Below are positions 43,577 to 51,464 of a DNA stretch of 52,573 bases, piece after piece; position 1 is the stretch's first letter, and the number at the start of each line of letters is the position of its first letter. This DNA is from an uncultured Eubacteriales bacterium. GTDB lineage: Bacteria > Bacillota > Clostridia > Peptostreptococcales > Anaerovoracaceae. The notes under the pieces were generated by a model. It was not told where the DNA came from. It saw only the letters and a list, made by a program, of their open reading frames with translations, and ran no database searches. The stretch spans positions 1-52,573 of the forward strand of contig URGK01000007.1 of assembly GCA_900547295.1 (NCBI GenBank), in the 5' to 3' direction. Made by a program: the position numbers and the translations under genes.

Positions 43577-44162
43577 GCAGATTGACTGTGAAATTATAAA
43601 GGACGCGATGCCGCTTTATCTTGACGGAATATCAGGCGGTGTTACAAATGAAATTATAGAAACTCATCTTAAAGAGTGCGAGAAATGCCGTAGCGTTTAT
43701 GAGAAGCTTAAAGCTGACAGAGAGGCGCTGCTTGATGAAGTCAGAGCGCAAGATCAGGAGGAGGCGCGCTATCTGTCAAAGAAAAGAATTGTTTATACCG
43801 ATTACAAGGTTGTATATAATAATGTGAACAGTATTGCTAAACTTAAAAGCGGCAGGAAAATAAGGGGTGCCTTAAATACAGGCATTCTGATACTTACGGC
43901 AGCTTTTTACTGTCTCTGGTATGTCAATACAGAAAACCTCGCGCAGTGCTGTGTTTTGTCGGCAATAGCGGTGGTGGCAGCTTCAATCATATCTGCAGTA
44001 TCGGAACTGATATATGATAAGATTAAAGACAATGTGCCGCAGGATATGAAAGCGGAATATCACGCATATATAAGGTTTAAAATAAACCGGGTGATGTTTA
44101 TCGGACTTATGATTCTGCTTGCGATAACTTTTGTCTTATCTATACTTTTATTTAAAACCTGA
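43569..44162 (+). CDS. Second zinc-finger anti-sigma-factor-like membrane protein (197 aa)
   Basis: The N-terminus is paralogous to the first anti-sigma protein: CEIIKDAMPLYLDGISGG, then HLKECEKCRSVYEKL with HxxxCxxC zinc ligands. Hydrophobic stretches follow near residues 98-116, 122-145 and 175-195, so it is mostly membrane-embedded with little outside. It overlaps the sigma gene by 8 nt. It may be a second inhibitor of the same sigma factor or a partner of the first. Confidence 0.8.
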   Translation: MTRQIDCEIIKDAMPLYLDGISGGVTNEIIETHLKECEKCRSVYEKLKADREALLDEVRAQDQEEARYLSKKRIVYTDYKVVYNNVNSIAKLKSGRKIRGALNTGILILTAAFYCLWYVNTENLAQCCVLSAIAVVAASIISAVSELIYDKIKDNVPQDMKAEYHAYIRFKINRVMFIGLMILLAITFVLSILLFKT

Positions 44163-44248
44163 ACTTTTTATTTCTGTACTTCTATGTACCGGCGCGTAGT
44201 AGTGCATAGGTATGATTTTCATATGTGTATAACTGAATTATAATTACC

Positions 44249-44277
44249 TTGAATGATGAACAATATGGATATATACT
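44249..44277 (+). promoter_or_regulatory. Promoter of the XRE-acyl-CoA synthetase gene
   Basis: TTGAAT (44249-44254) and TATACT (44272-44277) are spaced by 17 nt, about 37 nt before the ATG. Confidence 0.6.
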
Positions 44278-44313
44278 GTACTATGTGAATTAAAGTTCAA
44301 AAGGAGAAATTTT

Positions 44314-46176
44314 ATGAATAAAGAAATGATTTTTGCAGACAATCTTAAAAAAGCTATAGAAAATGCAGGAATAAATATGACTGTTCTTGCCAATGAAACA
44401 GGCATAACCTACAATATGATAAAAAAATACTGCCACGCGCAGGCGGAGCCTACGGTGTCATACGCTCTGAGAATGGCAAAGGCGCTGAATGTGTCGCTGG
44501 ATGAACTGATGGGCTATGAGGTGCCCGAGGCAAAGGATATGTTCAGAGAGGTATTTGAAGAGGACTTCACATACATAACAGGATTTATGCGCGTTGTGAG
44601 AAAATACGGTCACAAGGAGGCCATGGTGGATCCGGTTGACGAAACCACATGGACCTATGACGAGCTCAATGCAGATGTAAATATGTTTTCAAACGCACTT
44701 CTTGCAGGCGGAGTAGACAAAGGCGATGTTGTGCTTTTCCAGCTTCCAAACTGCAGAGAGTTTGTATTCTCCTATCTTGCGCCTCAAAAGATAGGAGCAA
44801 TTACAAGTCCGGCAAATCCTAACTTCTCACCGGGAGAATCTTCGGTATGCATAGAAACCAGCAGACCCAAGGTATATATATATGATGCGGAACTTAAGGA
44901 TAATGCTGTCAAGGCTCTTGAGATATCCTCACACAAACCGGAAGTTATCATAATGGCGGGCGAGGGAGAACTGCCTCAGGGACATATCAGATATGAGGAT
45001 TATGTTGCGGGACATTCCGTGGCAGAGCCTGAAACAGATTTCAAACCATATATATATGATGAGGTTATGAGATTATATACATCGGGAACTACGGGTAAAC
45101 CTAAGGGAGTGCCTATAAACAATGCCAATGAGGTGCTGACATGCCATGATGTGATGATGCACTTCCCTATGAATACTACAGATACTACAATGAATATGAC
45201 TCCATGGTTTCACAGAGGCGGCATACATTCAGGCGGACCGTCACCGACATTTTATGCCGGAGGCAGAGTTGTCATACTGAGAAACTTCCAGCCGCAGCTG
45301 AGCCTTAAATACGCAGAGAAATACGGAATCACATTCCTTATAGGAGTGCCGTCTGTAATGAAGATGCTTGTGCGTGCGCAAGGCAGATTCCAGGCTGATC
45401 TGTCATCAGTGAGAGGTATAGTTACAATGGGTTCTCCTTTTGAGAGAGCTGACTGCATCAAGGTTCAGGAAACTCTGACTCCTAATATATTCAACGGCTA
45501 CGGTACTACGGAAACCTTCTGGAACACATTCCTGAGACCGTATGATCTGCCTGAGATGTCAGGAACGGCAGGAAGCTCCTGTACAGATGATGAAGTAAGA
45601 ATCGTCAAGGTCAGAGAAGAAGGCAAAAGCGAGCCTGATGAGCTTGCGGCGAAGGACGGAGTTGAAGTTGGCGAAGTTATAATCCGTACTCCTAAATCCT
45701 CCTACAGCTACTTTAAAAACGAAGAAGAAGAAAAAAACAAGTTCTACAAGGGCTGGCTTTATACAGGCGACCTTGGAACATGGGACAAAAACCAGTATAT
45801 TACAATAGCAGGACGTAAGGATGATATGATCATTTCAGGTGGCGAGAATATCTATCCGCCGATAATTGAGGAAGTGCTTAATGAACATCCGAAAGTTCAT
45901 CAGTCTGCAGTTGCAGGCGTGCCTGACAGCCTGAGAGGAGAAGCTGTTGTGGCATATATCGTGCCGGAGGATGACAGTCTTACCGTAGGTGAAATCGCTA
46001 AATTCTGCGTACACTCACCGATGCTTTCGACTTTCAAAAGACCGAGATACTATAAATTTGTGAAGGAGCTGCCGATGACGGCAACAGGCAAGCTGCAGCA
46101 TTATCTTGTAAAGGAAATGGCAATAAATGATCTGGAGCTTGGTATGCTCAAGCTGGCCATTGCAGATGTGGACTAG
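44314..46176 (+). CDS. Acyl-CoA synthetase (AMP-forming) with N-terminal XRE helix-turn-helix
   Basis: This is a 620-residue fusion. Residues about 8-67 form a Cro/C1-type DNA-binding domain (LKKAIENAGINMTVLANETG, then EPTVSYALRMAKALNVSLDELMGY). From about 85 a complete adenylate-forming enzyme follows: YTSGTTGKPKG (AMP loop), NGYGTTE, YTGDLG, GRKDDMIISGGENIYP, and the catalytic Lys in MTATGKLQ. It should activate a carboxylic acid to acyl-AMP and acyl-CoA. Substrate unknown. SD AAGGAG; a 4HBT thioesterase gene follows after 9 nt. The fusion suggests an enzyme that may also act as a regulator, or be recruited to DNA (inference). Confidence 0.9.
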   Translation: MNKEMIFADNLKKAIENAGINMTVLANETGITYNMIKKYCHAQAEPTVSYALRMAKALNVSLDELMGYEVPEAKDMFREVFEEDFTYITGFMRVVRKYGHKEAMVDPVDETTWTYDELNADVNMFSNALLAGGVDKGDVVLFQLPNCREFVFSYLAPQKIGAITSPANPNFSPGESSVCIETSRPKVYIYDAELKDNAVKALEISSHKPEVIIMAGEGELPQGHIRYEDYVAGHSVAEPETDFKPYIYDEVMRLYTSGTTGKPKGVPINNANEVLTCHDVMMHFPMNTTDTTMNMTPWFHRGGIHSGGPSPTFYAGGRVVILRNFQPQLSLKYAEKYGITFLIGVPSVMKMLVRAQGRFQADLSSVRGIVTMGSPFERADCIKVQETLTPNIFNGYGTTETFWNTFLRPYDLPEMSGTAGSSCTDDEVRIVKVREEGKSEPDELAAKDGVEVGEVIIRTPKSSYSYFKNEEEEKNKFYKGWLYTGDLGTWDKNQYITIAGRKDDMIISGGENIYPPIIEEVLNEHPKVHQSAVAGVPDSLRGEAVVAYIVPEDDSLTVGEIAKFCVHSPMLSTFKRPRYYKFVKELPMTATGKLQHYLVKEMAINDLELGMLKLAIADVD

Positions 46177-46185
46177 GAGGGGAAG

Positions 46186-46599
46186 ATGCAGTTTAAAAGA
46201 TACAGCCGCAGGGTCAACTATTATGAAACAGACCAGATGGCAATAGTTCATCACACCAACTATATTCGTATGTTTGAAGAAGCAAGACTTGATATGATGG
46301 AGCAGGGAGGTATTCCCTACGATGCGATCGAACGCATGGGAATAATCATTCCGGTGGTAGACGTATATGCCAAATATCATTCCTCACTTAAATACGGTGA
46401 TGAGCTTGAGATCGACATTAAAATCAAGAAATTCAACGGTATCAGACTGACGTATGATTATCAGGTATATATAAAAGGAACAGGAGAACTTTCGGCAACA
46501 GGTTATACGAGCCACTGTTTCCTGCTTGACGGACTGCCTGTTAATCTCAAAAAAAGATTTCCGGAAGTTTATGATAAATTTACGGAAATGATTAAATAA
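46186..46599 (+). CDS. Acyl-CoA thioesterase, 4HBT / YbgC family
   Basis: The 137-residue hot-dog-fold protein has the family active-site segment YYETDQMAIVHHTNYIRMFEEAR near residues 11-33 (Asp and His-x-x-Asn-Tyr). It hydrolyses acyl-CoA thioesters. Its position 9 nt after the acyl-CoA synthetase gene, with SD AGGAGGGG, indicates one operon in which the two enzymes act in opposite directions or on a shared intermediate. Confidence 0.9.
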   Translation: MQFKRYSRRVNYYETDQMAIVHHTNYIRMFEEARLDMMEQGGIPYDAIERMGIIIPVVDVYAKYHSSLKYGDELEIDIKIKKFNGIRLTYDYQVYIKGTGELSATGYTSHCFLLDGLPVNLKKRFPEVYDKFTEMIK

Positions 46600-46627
46600 T
46601 ATCAGAATATTAACAGCCTCTCTTTAA

Positions 46628-46646
46628 TATACTTGTAGCAAGTATA
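46628..46646. promoter_or_regulatory. Dyad upstream of spoIVA
   Basis: The 8-bp arms TATACTTG and CAAGTATA are separated by TAG and lie just before the spoIVA Shine-Dalgarno. The dyad may be an operator or an RNA hairpin. A sigma-E promoter is expected for spoIVA, but I could not place one confidently. Confidence 0.4.
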
Positions 46647-46665
46647 CTAAGGGGAGGTCTTTATT

Positions 46666-48144
46666 TTGAATAGTTCAGATATATACGGAAATATAGCGGA
46701 AAGAACACAGGGCTGCATATATGCAGGGGTGGTGGGCCCCGTCAGAACAGGCAAGTCGACTTTCATCAAAAGATTTATGGATCTTATGGTGCTTCCTAAT
46801 GTGGATAATCTCTATGTCAGGCAGAGGGTGCTTGACGAGCTGCCTCAGAGCGGAAGCGGCAAAACCATAACGACAACAGAGCCTAAATTTGTGCCGGCAG
46901 AGGCAGTTACACTGACACTTCCCCACAATGTAAGCTTCAAGGTGAGAATGGTGGACTGCGTGGGATATCTGGTTCCCGGCGCCATGGGACATGAGGAAGA
47001 GGGCAAGGCCAGAATGGTCAGAACTCCGTGGAGTGATGAGGAGATGACATTTGCGGAGGCTGCCGAAACAGGAACCCGCAAAGTTATAACCGATCATTCG
47101 ACAATAGGAATTGCCGTTACGACAGACGGAACCATAGGCGACCTCAAGAGAGAGGCCTACATAGAGGCGGAGGACAGAACCATACAGGAATTAAAGGAAC
47201 TCGGCAAGCCCTTTGTGGTAATCGTAAATTCCACAGAGCCGGACAGCAAATTTACCGCAGACCTTGTAAAAGCTATGAAAGAAAAGCACAGGGTTCCTGT
47301 CATGGCTGTAGACTGTATGAAAATGAGCAGGGAAACTCTTGACGGTATTTTGCAGAGCGCGCTTTATCAGTTCCCTGTATCCCAGATAGGCTTTAATATG
47401 CCGGGCTTTATGGACGGTGTTGATATAGACCACTGGATAAAAGCCGCGGTGATAGAAAATATAAAGAGGTGGGCCGAAAGCTTTGAAATTGTAGACGATA
47501 TAGAAACAGGGCTTTCGCAGCTTGCAGACGGTGAGATTGTAACAGGTGTGTCCATTGCCAGTATGGACCTTGGAACCGGAGCCGCAGAGGTCAATCTTGA
47601 GCTTGAACCGGGACTGTTTTACAGAGTTGTAGAGGAACTGCTGGGTGAAGAGGTGCCTGACGACGCCAGATTTTTTGCTCTGCTCAAAGAATTTGCAGCT
47701 TCAAAGAGAGCCTATGACAAGCTTGAAGATGCCATGAAGCAGGTGGAGGAAAAAGGCTACGGAATTGTTCAGCCTAAGCTGTCTGAAATGGTGCTTCAGG
47801 AGCCTGAAATTTTCAGGCAGGGAAATAAGTTTGGAATACGAATGACTGCAAAGGCGCCGAGTCTGCACATTATTCGGACTGATATAACCACCGAGGTTGC
47901 GCCTGTGGTGGGAAGTGAGGCGCAGTCGGAGGACCTCATAAAATATCTGCTTACAGAGTTTGAAACAGATCCGTCAAAGATATGGGATACCAATATATTC
48001 GGTAAATCCTTGCAGGAGATGGTGACAGAGCAGATGGAAAACAAACTGTCAAATGTGCCTGAAAATATCAGGGTAAAGATACAGAATTCTCTCCAGAAGA
48101 TATCCGACGAGGGCAGAGATTTCTTTATATGCATAGTGCTGTAA
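46666..48144 (+). CDS. spoIVA: Stage IV sporulation protein A
   Basis: The 492-residue ATPase polymerises on the forespore surface as the base of the spore coat, anchored by SpoVM in bacilli. The N-terminal P-loop GPVRTGKST lies near residues 24-32, with VRQRVLDELPQSGSGKTITTTEPKFVP, DCVGYLVPGAMGHEEEGKARMVRTPW and the conserved C-terminal end typical of SpoIVA. The start is TTG, with GGGGAGG 8 nt upstream. This gene is the strongest evidence that the host forms endospores. It is a single gene closed by a strong terminator. Confidence 0.97.
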   Translation: MNSSDIYGNIAERTQGCIYAGVVGPVRTGKSTFIKRFMDLMVLPNVDNLYVRQRVLDELPQSGSGKTITTTEPKFVPAEAVTLTLPHNVSFKVRMVDCVGYLVPGAMGHEEEGKARMVRTPWSDEEMTFAEAAETGTRKVITDHSTIGIAVTTDGTIGDLKREAYIEAEDRTIQELKELGKPFVVIVNSTEPDSKFTADLVKAMKEKHRVPVMAVDCMKMSRETLDGILQSALYQFPVSQIGFNMPGFMDGVDIDHWIKAAVIENIKRWAESFEIVDDIETGLSQLADGEIVTGVSIASMDLGTGAAEVNLELEPGLFYRVVEELLGEEVPDDARFFALLKEFAASKRAYDKLEDAMKQVEEKGYGIVQPKLSEMVLQEPEIFRQGNKFGIRMTAKAPSLHIIRTDITTEVAPVVGSEAQSEDLIKYLLTEFETDPSKIWDTNIFGKSLQEMVTEQMENKLSNVPENIRVKIQNSLQKISDEGRDFFICIVL

Positions 48145-48148
48145 ATAT

Positions 48149-48199
48149 GGGGGCATGTCGCCTGACGGAAACAGACCGTCAGAGCGGCGCGCCCTTTTT
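48149..48199 (+). terminator. Terminator of spoIVA
   Basis: The inner stem CTGACGG/CCGTCAG has an outer extension (GGGC...GCCC) with small mismatches, followed by TTTTTGTGT. Confidence 0.85.
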
Positions 48200-48407
48200 G
48201 TGTATGATCATATGTAAAAAACAGATAAAAGCCTAGATTATCACATTAAAATTCCTGTGGAAACCGAAACACGTATATGATAGAAATTGTCTGACAGAGC
48301 AGTTTCGATGAGAATTGCTCTTTTTTGTACAAAGTATACATACAGCAAAAAAGTTAATTACGTTTTAAAAAATGAACAAGTTTGTTTTAATTGTCTGCAT
48401 AGTAAAA
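48200..48407. other. Non-coding interval between spoIVA and codY
   Basis: There is no ORF with a Shine-Dalgarno sequence. A second terminator-like hairpin occupies 48296-48327. The 100 nt between the two terminators could encode a small RNA, but I see no promoter strong enough to claim one. Confidence 0.4.
48296..48327 (+). terminator. Second terminator-like hairpin upstream of codY
   Basis: AGAGCAGTTTC pairs imperfectly with GAGAATTGCTCT, followed by TTTTTT. It lies about 100 nt downstream of the spoIVA terminator. Confidence 0.6.
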
Positions 48408-48422
48408 ACTTTTTAGAAAAAT
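48408..48422. promoter_or_regulatory. CodY-box-like site upstream of codY
   Basis: ACTTTTTAGAAAAAT matches the CodY consensus at 12 of 15 positions and ends 11 nt before the codY -35 box. Autoregulation is plausible. Confidence 0.4.
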
Positions 48423-48433
48423 CAAAATCATTG

Positions 48434-48462
48434 TTGCTACAAACAAAAAAATAGTATATAAT
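48434..48462 (+). promoter_or_regulatory. Promoter of codY
   Basis: TTGCTA (48434-48439) and TATAAT (48457-48462) are spaced by 17 nt, about 49 nt before the ATG. Confidence 0.75.
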
Positions 48463-48510
48463 TAGGCGTGTGATAAAAAAGCAATATATTAATAGTGGAG
48501 GACTAAATAG

Positions 48511-49296
48511 ATGGAACAGATTTTAACTAAAGTAAGAAAGCTTAACTGGCTGCTTCAGGAAAGTACCACAGGAGCTTTTTCATTTAATGAGCTTTGCGAA
48601 ATTTTAAGCGACCTTATGGATGCCAATGTGTATATTGCAAACAAGAGAGGCAAGGTCATAGCAGTACATTACAAAATTGAAGAGGACAGCCCTACTGTAG
48701 ACGATCCCGAAACAGGAGTTGAGAGATTTCCTATGGAATACAACGACGCACTGCTCAAGGTCGTTGACACCAAGGCAAATCTTACAGGCGAAGAAGCCCT
48801 GGAGATATTCAAATATGATTACGATACCTCAAACAAGCTTCACACTATAATTCCTATTCTTGGCGGCGGCGAGAGATGGGGAACACTTATCCTCACAAGA
48901 TATGACAACATATTTACAGACGAGGATCTTGTACTGGGAGAATACGGAGCTACAGTAGTAGGTCTTGAAATTCAGAGACAGAAATCCATCGAAGAGGAAG
49001 AAGAAGAAAGAAAGAGAAGCGTTGTACAGATGGCTATAGGCACGCTGTCATATTCAGAAATCGAAGCTGTTGAGCAGATATTCTCAGAACTTGATGGCAA
49101 TGAGGGTCTGCTGGTAGCAAGCAAGATTGCAGACAGATCCGGTATCACAAGATCAGTTATAGTAAACGCGCTTCGTAAACTTGAAAGTGCAGGTGTAATC
49201 GAATCAAGATCTCTCGGAATGAAAGGAACTTTCATCAGAATATTGAATGATAAATTCATTGAAGAAATCAGCAAGGACGATATGAAACTGTACTAG
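48511..49296 (+). CDS. codY: GTP-sensing global transcriptional repressor CodY
   Basis: The 261-residue regulator has an N-terminal GAF domain that binds branched-chain amino acids (about residues 1-155). A long helix follows, then a C-terminal winged helix-turn-helix (ASKIADRSGITRSVIVNALRKLESAGVIESRSLGMKGTFI). CodY adjusts metabolism, nutrient uptake and sporulation to GTP and isoleucine levels. SD GTGGAGG upstream. It is monocistronic, ending at a strong terminator. Candidate CodY boxes lie before this gene and before the aconitase operon. Confidence 0.97.
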   Translation: MEQILTKVRKLNWLLQESTTGAFSFNELCEILSDLMDANVYIANKRGKVIAVHYKIEEDSPTVDDPETGVERFPMEYNDALLKVVDTKANLTGEEALEIFKYDYDTSNKLHTIIPILGGGERWGTLILTRYDNIFTDEDLVLGEYGATVVGLEIQRQKSIEEEEEERKRSVVQMAIGTLSYSEIEAVEQIFSELDGNEGLLVASKIADRSGITRSVIVNALRKLESAGVIESRSLGMKGTFIRILNDKFIEEISKDDMKLY

Positions 49297-49311
49297 AGCT
49301 TTGTAACACAT

Positions 49312-49357
49312 ACGCCCTCTGCCGCATATTATATTGCGGCAGGGGGTGTTTTTTATT
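49312..49357 (+). terminator. Terminator of codY
   Basis: CGCCCTCTGCCGCA folds onto TGCGGCAGGGGGTG, followed by TTTTTTATTG. The 3' arm (GGGGGTG) also serves as a possible Shine-Dalgarno for the TTG start at 49356. Confidence 0.88.
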
Positions 49358-50012
49358 GAAAAGGGTACATATGACAGGCAGAATAATGATAATTACGGGA
49401 CTTGTATTTATCATTGCCGCACTTATCTGCTGCTGGGTATGCGTTAAGGGCAAGGTGGGACCAAATATGGAAGCCATAGGAGAGGTCAAGGCCAAGGCTG
49501 TCGTAAACAGAATAGTAAACAGGACAATAAATGAGAACTTTGAGGAATTTGACGATATGGAAAACCTGCTCATAGTCAAAACAGATGAGCAGGGCAATAT
49601 CTGTATGGTTCAGTCCGACACCCGCAGAATAAATTCACTTATGTCAAAGCTTATGCTGAGGCTCCAGGATAATTATTCAAAGATAGAGCCGACGGAAATA
49701 AAGGTTTCGGCAGGCTCGCTTCTGGGAAGCAGAATTCTTTCGCAGAAAGGTCCGTATTTCAACCTTAAAATCGTGCCGCTTTCAGTATCCGAAACACAGT
49801 TTAAAACAGAGCTTGAAGAGCAGGGTATAAACCAGACAAAATACAAAATTTATGCTGTGATAAAAAGCAGCATCAAAATGCTTGCGCCGTTTACAGACAG
49901 GGAGATAACGGTTACAAATACGGTACTTGTGGCAGAAACCGTAATACTTGGCCAGGTGCCTGACAGCTATGTTGTTGTACCCGAAGAAAGTATCCTCGAT
50001 GCAATGGAATAA
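49356..50012 (+). CDS. yunB: YunB-like sporulation protein
   Basis: The 218-residue protein has one N-terminal transmembrane helix (about residues 9-31) and an extracytoplasmic domain that I assign to the YunB family of sigma-E-controlled sporulation proteins. Supporting segments are VVNRIVNRTINENF, PTEIKVSAGSLLGSRILSQKGP and MLAPFTDREITVTNTVLVAETVILGQVPDSYV. Two starts are possible. TTG at 49356 has GGGGGTG 7 nt upstream, inside the codY terminator, and supplies a basic N-terminus. ATG at 49371 has AAGGG 5 nt upstream. Molecular role unknown. Confidence 0.82.
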   Translation: MKRVHMTGRIMIITGLVFIIAALICCWVCVKGKVGPNMEAIGEVKAKAVVNRIVNRTINENFEEFDDMENLLIVKTDEQGNICMVQSDTRRINSLMSKLMLRLQDNYSKIEPTEIKVSAGSLLGSRILSQKGPYFNLKIVPLSVSETQFKTELEEQGINQTKYKIYAVIKSSIKMLAPFTDREITVTNTVLVAETVILGQVPDSYVVVPEESILDAME

Positions 50013-50016
50013 TATA

Positions 50017-50046
50017 TTGCCAAAGCGAGATAATCTGATGTATAAT
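50017..50046 (+). promoter_or_regulatory. Promoter of mgtE
   Basis: TTGCCA (50017-50022) and TATAAT (50041-50046) are spaced by 18 nt, starting 5 nt after the yunB stop. There is no room for an M-box Mg2+ riboswitch before mgtE. Confidence 0.65.
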
Positions 50047-50081
50047 ATTATGATGAATACAGCACGAAAGGAGGAGGCTCA

Positions 50082-51461
50082 ATGGACATAGAAGAAAAGA
50101 CTTTTGACGATACTGTAGAAGAAATAATAGAGCTGCTTGAAAACAGACAGTACAGAAGTGCCAGAGAAGAAATTCTCAAAAACAATGGCGTTGACGCAGC
50201 CGAAATACTTGAAGAAATAATAGAAGAACTGGGAATAAAAATCGCCATAGTCATATTCCGCATGCTGCCAAAGGATATGTCCGTAGAGGTGTTTTCATAC
50301 CTTACTATTGACGACCAGAAAGACATCATCAACGGCATTACGGACGTGGAGCTGTCATATATCATAGACGAGCTTGACTTTGACGATAAGATTGACGTAC
50401 TTGAAGAGCTTCCTGCCAATATAGTTGATAAAATTCTCGAAAAATCCACCAAGGCGGAGCGAAAGCTCATAAATACATTTCTGAACTATCCCGATGACTG
50501 CGCAGGCTCGCTGATGACGCCTGAATATATAAGTCTGCAGGGAAGTATGACTGTCAGAGAAGCGCTTAAGCACATCAAAAATGAGGGTATGGATTCAGAA
50601 ACAGTGTATACCTGCTACGTTAAATCAGGCGGCAGGAAGCTGGAGGGAATAGTTTCCCTGAGAACCCTTGTTATATCCGATGATGATGCTCTGATTTCAG
50701 ATCTGATGCACACTGATTTTGTGGATGTGAACGTGTATGATGACCAGGAGGAGGTATCAGATGCGTTTATGAAATACGGCTTTCTTGCAATCCCTGTTGT
50801 GGACAACGAGGGCAGACTTGTGGGAATTGTTACGGTCGATGATATTATGGATGTCATCGAAGAGGAGGCTACAGAGGATATCGAGAGAATGGCCGGCGTA
50901 TTAAGCGATGATGATGACAGGGAATATCTTGACATAAGCGTGTGGGGTCATATCAAGAGCAGAATTATGTGGCTTACACTTATGATGTTTACGGCTATGA
51001 TAACAGGTGGAATTCTCGGAGCCTTTGAGGATATGCTTACGCCTACGCTGGTATGTTACATACCGCTTCTTATGGGTACATCGGGAAATGCCGGCAATCA
51101 GGCGGCAACCCTTGTAACCAGAGGTATTGCTGTAGGCGACCTCGATACAGATGATGTTTTCAAGATTTTATGGAAAGAATTTCGGATAAGCATAGGCATA
51201 TGTCTGGTGCTTGCAAGCATTAACTTCATCAAAGTGCTGGTAATAGACCGGGTTGATATTACGACGGCGGTGATTATAAATCTGTCGCTTGTCATAATCG
51301 TTATAATTGCCAAGATGCTGGGAGGACTTATTCCTATGGCGGCCAAAAAACTGGGCATAGACCCTGCGCTGGTTGCAAATCCTCTGCTTACATCTTTATC
51401 TGATATGATTTCGGTTGTAACTTATTTTGCAATAGCATCATTAATGCTGACAAACGTATAA
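50082..51461 (+). CDS. mgtE: Magnesium transporter MgtE
   Basis: The 459-residue Mg2+ channel-transporter has an N-terminal acidic superhelical MgtE_N domain (about 1-135). Two CBS domains follow (from DDCAGSLMTPEYI, near 142, through VVDNEGRLVGIVTVDDIMDVI near 258). A five-helix membrane domain carries the selectivity segment SGNAGNQAATLVTRGIA. Gating by intracellular Mg2+ through the acidic N/CBS domains is known for the family. SD AAGGAGGAGG precedes the ATG. The nnrD gene starts 3 nt after the stop. Confidence 0.95.
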   Translation: MDIEEKTFDDTVEEIIELLENRQYRSAREEILKNNGVDAAEILEEIIEELGIKIAIVIFRMLPKDMSVEVFSYLTIDDQKDIINGITDVELSYIIDELDFDDKIDVLEELPANIVDKILEKSTKAERKLINTFLNYPDDCAGSLMTPEYISLQGSMTVREALKHIKNEGMDSETVYTCYVKSGGRKLEGIVSLRTLVISDDDALISDLMHTDFVDVNVYDDQEEVSDAFMKYGFLAIPVVDNEGRLVGIVTVDDIMDVIEEEATEDIERMAGVLSDDDDREYLDISVWGHIKSRIMWLTLMMFTAMITGGILGAFEDMLTPTLVCYIPLLMGTSGNAGNQAATLVTRGIAVGDLDTDDVFKILWKEFRISIGICLVLASINFIKVLVIDRVDITTAVIINLSLVIIVIIAKMLGGLIPMAAKKLGIDPALVANPLLTSLSDMISVVTYFAIASLMLTNV

Positions 51462-51464
51462 AAA

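Noticed and set aside
46600..46665. Sigma-E promoter of spoIVA
   Set aside because: AT-rich elements such as GAATATT are present, but spacing and -10 match are too poor to annotate.
50013..50081. M-box Mg2+ riboswitch before mgtE
   Set aside because: The gap is only 69 nt and holds a promoter, which leaves no room for the aptamer.
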